Made by a program: the position numbers and the translations under genes. Below are positions 44,401-46,961 of a DNA stretch of 46,961 nt, one piece after another. Below the pieces are notes generated by a model. The model was not told the DNA's origin. It saw only the letters and a list, made by a program, of their open reading frames with translations, and made no database searches. Within the stretch, counting starts at the first letter, position 1; every line of letters starts with the position of its first letter. Origin of the DNA: Actinomycetes bacterium. Lineage in GTDB: Bacteria > Actinomycetota > Thermoleophilia > Solirubrobacterales > JACPNS01. The stretch is from assembly GCA_023404495.1 (NCBI GenBank), contig JAEYBE010000054.1, positions 1 to 46,961 of the forward strand, written 5' to 3'.

Positions 44401-44584
44401 CGGGGCGAGGGAGGGGAGGATATTGCAGGAGGTGCAGATGTACCGGCTGGTGTTCGGGCAGCCTCGACAGGAGGAGCTGCTTGGTGTACTCAAACGGCAG
44501 GGGGTTGATGCGGAATCAGCGCGGGGCGAGCAGCTGCTGATCGACTTGCGACCGCCTGCGCGGGCAACGGCTCAAGCCGACTAG
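41468..44584 (+). CDS. SNF2-type helicase of the DUF6361-PLD module
   Basis: A 1,038-residue superfamily 2 ATPase. Walker A is DEVGMGKT (K43), motif II is LDEFQ (D261) and motif III is LLLSATPYKAY (about 300). The C lobe has STSVGQEGIDFHWWCHSLVHWNLPANP followed by the motif VI sequence VEQREGRIHRYKGH (about 895-910). The two lobes are separated by a long insertion (about 430-860), much bigger than in DrmD. GTG 41468 is chosen over TTG 41456 because it has TGGAG six nt upstream and overlaps the PLD stop by 8 bp. It probably translocates on DNA and directs the PLD nuclease. Confidence 0.88.
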   Translation: MGDASAPLMDFQRDTVEYVLDRLYDSATPTNRFLVADEVGMGKTLVGRGVIDGAIERLEKVDSVDRIDVIYICSNAAIAAQNIAKLHAGVERATPLSTRISMLATQITDLNRPAQNGGKPVNFVAITPGTSFSHGSGSGRVEERALLYWLLEGHFENGTQRGALRRMLKNDVYDSTWDGALASVEDARPDASVTDEFDRALATGDGAEVLTDLRAFIEARGRRRIFEGEDHERRWRLTGKLRRLLAKASVNALEPDLVILDEFQRFKNLINEPQTDSEREVKELADELFGAETVKVLLLSATPYKAYTLADEQAEDDHYADFIETVKFLEEGTSSGVSGEIRAALGALRARVVTGADPHDAARAVEALLRPLMCRTERPTRVRQEMRRTISDFVEPPASQDLLGYVALKKISDEVDGALSVDYWKSAPYFLNFMDGYKLAEQFRAHEFSPPRRAALLRNAQLLPSDLAGEEPIDYGNARLRSLAKGTIDTGLWKLCWLPPSMPYYEPAGPYGELAGNDLTKTLVFSSWAAAPTAIASLLSREAARLAKTLGRGPASPFPYAVDGDRPSDMTGLALFLPAPGLAELVDPLEFARTSPDETAPADAAVEFARDAVAGRIDPPGDANRDLSRDTWYWAAPFRIGGADYPTELAETVAASTQGESGTSTGESGYAAHVRLAREANEEELGSQPDDLAYWVGLIGMSAPGNATWRTLRRLAPEAVTPDGLLRAAAVIGAGFRTLFRREEVASIVSGYGGGGPYWKSVLAYCHGGNIQAMLDEYLHHQFEQLRPADDEELLALAREVHDALSLKEARNTAFDPHRPEEGLSFGTRFALRFGSGRGAAKSDDSAVHRADGVRNAFNSPFWPMVLASTSVGQEGIDFHWWCHSLVHWNLPANPVDVEQREGRIHRYKGHAIRKNVGRVHRGDALRSESPDPWAAAFSSACDVRPEEMNDLWPCWTYPLEDGAMVRSLIASYPLSRDGAREGRILQEVQMYRLVFGQPRQEELLGVLKRQGVDAESARGEQLLIDLRPPARATAQAD

Positions 44585-45024
44585 GAGACGAAAGACTTCC
44601 GCACCATCGTCGGCGTCCAGCGGTTCGTACCGTGCGATGGCGGGATGTTCTTGCGATTGAGGATCTCGGCGATGTCCGCTAGGGAGTTCCCCTCGTCAAG
44701 CAGTTTGCGGATTTGCGTCCGTCGCACGTGGTCCAGGTGATTGCACCTGACGTGGGCGAGTCTGACGTTCCCTGGCGTGAGCTTCCCACCCGCCGACTTG
44801 AGGATCGGGTAGTGATCTGCCGACGGTGACCAGGAGTTGGGAGAGGACTTCACGGGATCGAAGTGAGCGCGACCTTTGACGCAGTAGCACTGCGGCATCT
44901 CGCACTTGAGTTCGCGGAGTTGTTCGAGGTCTGCGACCTTGAGGAGAATTCCTTTGACCCCGAGGGCGCGGAGCTGGGTCGCCACGGGGTTGGCTGTCGA
45001 GAGGGGCTTGGCCATCAAGACCAC
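44581..45024 (-). CDS. HNH-type protein with recombinase-like HTH tail
   Basis: 147 residues from GTG 45024 (ATG 45015 is also possible). A compact HNH-like region runs through CEMPQCYCVKGRAHFDP, ADHYPILKSAGGKLTPGNVRLAHVRCN: the DH pair, the GG turn, N and the final H..CN are the usual HNH landmarks. The tail IRKLLDEGNSLADIAEILN, then GTNRWTPTMVRKSFVS, matches the small helical motif at the end of serine recombinase DNA-binding domains ('SL..IA..LN..gIp....W....V..il'). It is likely a small nuclease that binds DNA through the tail. It overlaps the helicase gene end tail-to-tail by 4 bp. No family name is claimed. Confidence 0.6.
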   Translation of the reverse strand: MVLMAKPLSTANPVATQLRALGVKGILLKVADLEQLRELKCEMPQCYCVKGRAHFDPVKSSPNSWSPSADHYPILKSAGGKLTPGNVRLAHVRCNHLDHVRRTQIRKLLDEGNSLADIAEILNRKNIPPSHGTNRWTPTMVRKSFVS

Positions 45025-45081
45025 TTATCGGCCCGAATTCCAGACCCTTGACACCACTGATCGCCGCCCTGGCATTCACCT

Positions 45082-46155
45082 TCATCGCGTCGCGCGCTCA
45101 GGACGCCCCCCCGTGTCCCATGCTGCACGCGCAGATCCTGAAATGAACCGGAACGCCCAGTCTTCACCGCGCATCCACTCAAGCGCATAGAGCAAGTCGC
45201 TCACAGCCTGCATTATCGAGTGGTAGAGGTCCTCATCGAGGTTCATGATTCCGCTGTGGACGTAGCCGTTCCGCTTCCTAAACCCGTGAACGATTGGCTC
45301 GATCATTGACTTGGGTAATACCTTTCCGGGGTCGCCGATGATTCTTCGAGACGTGACTTTCGGCAAACCTTCTCGCACCAGCCGGTTCCACGATGGCGCT
45401 TGCTCGTCGATGAGGAGCCATCGGGCGAGGACACTCGGATCGACCGCGACCAAGAAATGCTTGACTGCGACCTCGGCGGCGGAAACCGCCAGAACGATCG
45501 CGACTCTCCGGTCTTGAGAAGCACGTACCGCGCTTTGAAAGAGGGACCAAGCCAGGGGCGCTTGGTTTGATTCGTCTTCGAGATCTTCAACGAACTCCCT
45601 TCGCGCCGACGGATCGTTGCTCAGCCCCAGCGGCGTTGAATCGGAGATCGGCGGAGCGCCTATGAGATCCGGCAATTGCCTCCACTGATCGTTGGGCGGA
45701 AGGCGGTATTCGATGGCGTTGCCCGGCCTTGGAACGGACTCGTACAGCGAGCGAGGCGAGAGATCGCTTTCGGGGAGCAATTGGTTTGTCCAAGTGATCC
45801 AGCCCGATAGCCGGGAGGTCACGGATTCAAATGAATAGACGACCTCCTCGAACGGTTTCCGCGCCTCGTCCCCAAGGCCGATCTGGGTGAACCATGCGTC
45901 AATCTGTGCGCCGGCATCATCAATCGTGGCGAGTTCTGCTTCTCCGGACTCCCACTCCAGCAGGGCGTCGATCGCCTCGTTCGGAAATGTTCGCTTTGTG
46001 GTCGCCACCCATGCCGCGCCGTGTTCGCGATCGGGCCGAAACTCGATCGCCGTCGAGCCGATCGAGAGTTCGAGCGGACTCTCGCTATTCATGAACGAAG
46101 AAAGGTCCGGGTCGATTTGGGTCCACCGAAACTCGATCTCTTGCGTATTCCCCAT
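45082..46155 (-). CDS. HEPN-like domain protein, function unknown
   Basis: A 357-residue protein. ATG 46155 is chosen because it has AAGGAG about 9 nt upstream; the open frame continues to 46398 but is basic and composition-poor. The N-terminal 200 residues form an acidic mixed alpha/beta region I do not recognise (FRWTQIDPDLSSFMNSESPL). The C-terminal 150 residues look HEPN-like: RRVAIVLAVSAAEVAVKHFL, then RKRNGYVHSGIMNLDEDLYHSIM. RNGYVH is an Rx4H motif of the kind used by HEPN RNases. It may be an RNase effector or a non-catalytic HEPN sensor; the long gap between helices leaves this open. It is next to defence genes. Confidence 0.55.
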   Translation of the reverse strand: MGNTQEIEFRWTQIDPDLSSFMNSESPLELSIGSTAIEFRPDREHGAAWVATTKRTFPNEAIDALLEWESGEAELATIDDAGAQIDAWFTQIGLGDEARKPFEEVVYSFESVTSRLSGWITWTNQLLPESDLSPRSLYESVPRPGNAIEYRLPPNDQWRQLPDLIGAPPISDSTPLGLSNDPSARREFVEDLEDESNQAPLAWSLFQSAVRASQDRRVAIVLAVSAAEVAVKHFLVAVDPSVLARWLLIDEQAPSWNRLVREGLPKVTSRRIIGDPGKVLPKSMIEPIVHGFRKRNGYVHSGIMNLDEDLYHSIMQAVSDLLYALEWMRGEDWAFRFISGSARAAWDTGGRPERATR

Positions 46156-46337
46156 CGTGTGGTTCTCCTTTCGGCTCGACCGAGGACGCTTTCGAATCGC
46201 CGGCAAGGTCTGGTCCGCAAGTTTCCTACGGCCGCACTCGCGGGGCAACACCAAGCGCGCTTTGCGTTGCCGCCCAACGTACAAGGTGCGAAGTGGTAGG
46301 CGATTGGCAACGCTCCAGTCGAGACGCTTTCGCTCGC

Positions 46338-46961
46338 TCAGTCGACCGCGTGTTCCCGGCCCTTGGCGTTGGGCGGCCCAAAGCGGCGAAGGTCCCACCG
46401 GGCGTCGTCGATGCTGTGCGCGGCGAGATGAATCGAATTGAACGCTACGGCTTCTGGCGTATCGGTTAGTCGTGCGACCTTCGCCACCGCGTCGTCGATG
46501 GCCTTATACATCTCAGAGCCTCTGAGTCGTCCGGATCCTCCGGGAGGCACCGTGAGCTCGCGCAGGAACACACGGAGCATCTCAAGAGAGGCGTCGTCGA
46601 CGAATGAGTACCTGATTGCGTCGTCGTTTTCGAGGAGCGCCTCCTGAATCGTGGAGAGGCGAGGCCAGTTGAGCTCAGAGATGGGATCGAGGTCTGGAGG
46701 AATCATTTCTGCGAGGAATCGCCGCGCGATTTCGGCGTTGCCGCTTTCGGGGCGATCGAGCGCTTCGATATCGCCCCGCATGTTGTCCTGCAACCGCCCG
46801 AGCTGGCCCTTCGCCGCGGAGGGCGTCCCCGCGACCTCGATTTCAGCCAGGTGCTCTTTGAGGAACTCAAGTTCAACTGAGTTCGCAAGCCCCCAGAGGA
46901 GGTGAAAATGGATAGCGCGAGGCGTAAAACCGAACCAGCGCTCGAACGCCTGCGCGCGAAC
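46338..46961 (-). CDS. Unidentified protein, 5' end beyond window
   Basis: The frame is open from the right edge of the window to TGA at 46338-46340, giving 207 residues without a start codon that must be used. It begins VRAQAFERWFGFTPRAIHFH and includes a mid-region with LNWPRLSTIQEALLENDDAIR and YSFVDDASLEMLRVFLREL. The ATG at 46793 is only an internal methionine: coding quality (third-position GC, hydrophobic pattern) continues upstream of it. It is separated from the HEPN-like gene by 182 bp with no obvious signal. I do not recognise a family. Confidence 0.6.
   Translation of the reverse strand, partial: VRAQAFERWFGFTPRAIHFHLLWGLANSVELEFLKEHLAEIEVAGTPSAAKGQLGRLQDNMRGDIEALDRPESGNAEIARRFLAEMIPPDLDPISELNWPRLSTIQEALLENDDAIRYSFVDDASLEMLRVFLRELTVPPGGSGRLRGSEMYKAIDDAVAKVARLTDTPEAVAFNSIHLAAHSIDDARWDLRRFGPPNAKGREHAVD

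Noticed and set aside
46156..46398. Longer N-terminus for the HEPN-like protein
   Set aside because: ATG 46155 has an AAGGAG ribosome site; the upstream codons are basic and low quality.
1..46961. CRISPR arrays or insertion-sequence transposases
   Set aside because: I saw no regularly spaced short repeats with unique spacers, and no DDE or HUH transposase signatures in the proteins.

Overview
The window looks like a high-GC Gram-positive chromosome, most likely an actinobacterium of the Thermoleophilia/Solirubrobacterales type. This rests on strongly GC-biased third codon positions, GTG/TTG starts, an alkane-oxidation locus, and a giant secreted protein built of Cys-containing Ig-like modules of a kind I associate with that lineage. 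The taxonomic call is inference.

Region 1 (1-5031) is metabolic. The 3' end of an alkB-type alkane hydroxylase enters from the left. It converges on a four-gene minus-strand operon: TetR regulator, R2lox-type Mn/Fe oxidase, rubredoxin and cytochrome P450, the last three joined by overlapping stop/start codons. A translationally coupled BtrH-like / hot-dog thioesterase pair follows on the plus strand. Region 2 (5032-20371) holds a degenerate attachment-like sequence, a single-chain AbiEi-like/Fic protein with three operator-like repeats at an exact 31-bp period, and a 4.3-kaa secreted multi-Ig protein. Region 3 (20372-21301) is an integration scar: a second copy of the attachment-like sequence, the 3' half of a tRNA-Thr(GGU) gene, and the C-terminal half of a tyrosine integrase.

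Region 4 (21322-37849) is a complete class 1 DISARM phage-defence locus: drmD, drmMI, drmA, drmB and drmC. Between drmMI and drmA lies an inverted, promoterless second version of the drmMI 3' end (about 425 codons) and a large serine recombinase. A perfect 22-bp inverted repeat sits at the same codon phase in drmMI (27315-27336) and at the head of the silent cassette (29899-29920). Inversion would therefore exchange the C-terminal, probably target-recognising, 420 residues of the methylase in frame. I read this as a phase-variable DISARM, and it is the most interesting system in the window.

Region 5 (37939-44584) is a second likely defence operon (DUF6361 protein, two-motif PLD nuclease-like protein, SNF2-type helicase) preceded by a divergent DUF6508-like gene. 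Region 6 (44581-46961) has minus-strand accessory genes: an HNH-type protein with a recombinase-like HTH, a HEPN-like protein, and an unidentified gene running off the right edge. The right end of the island is not in the window.
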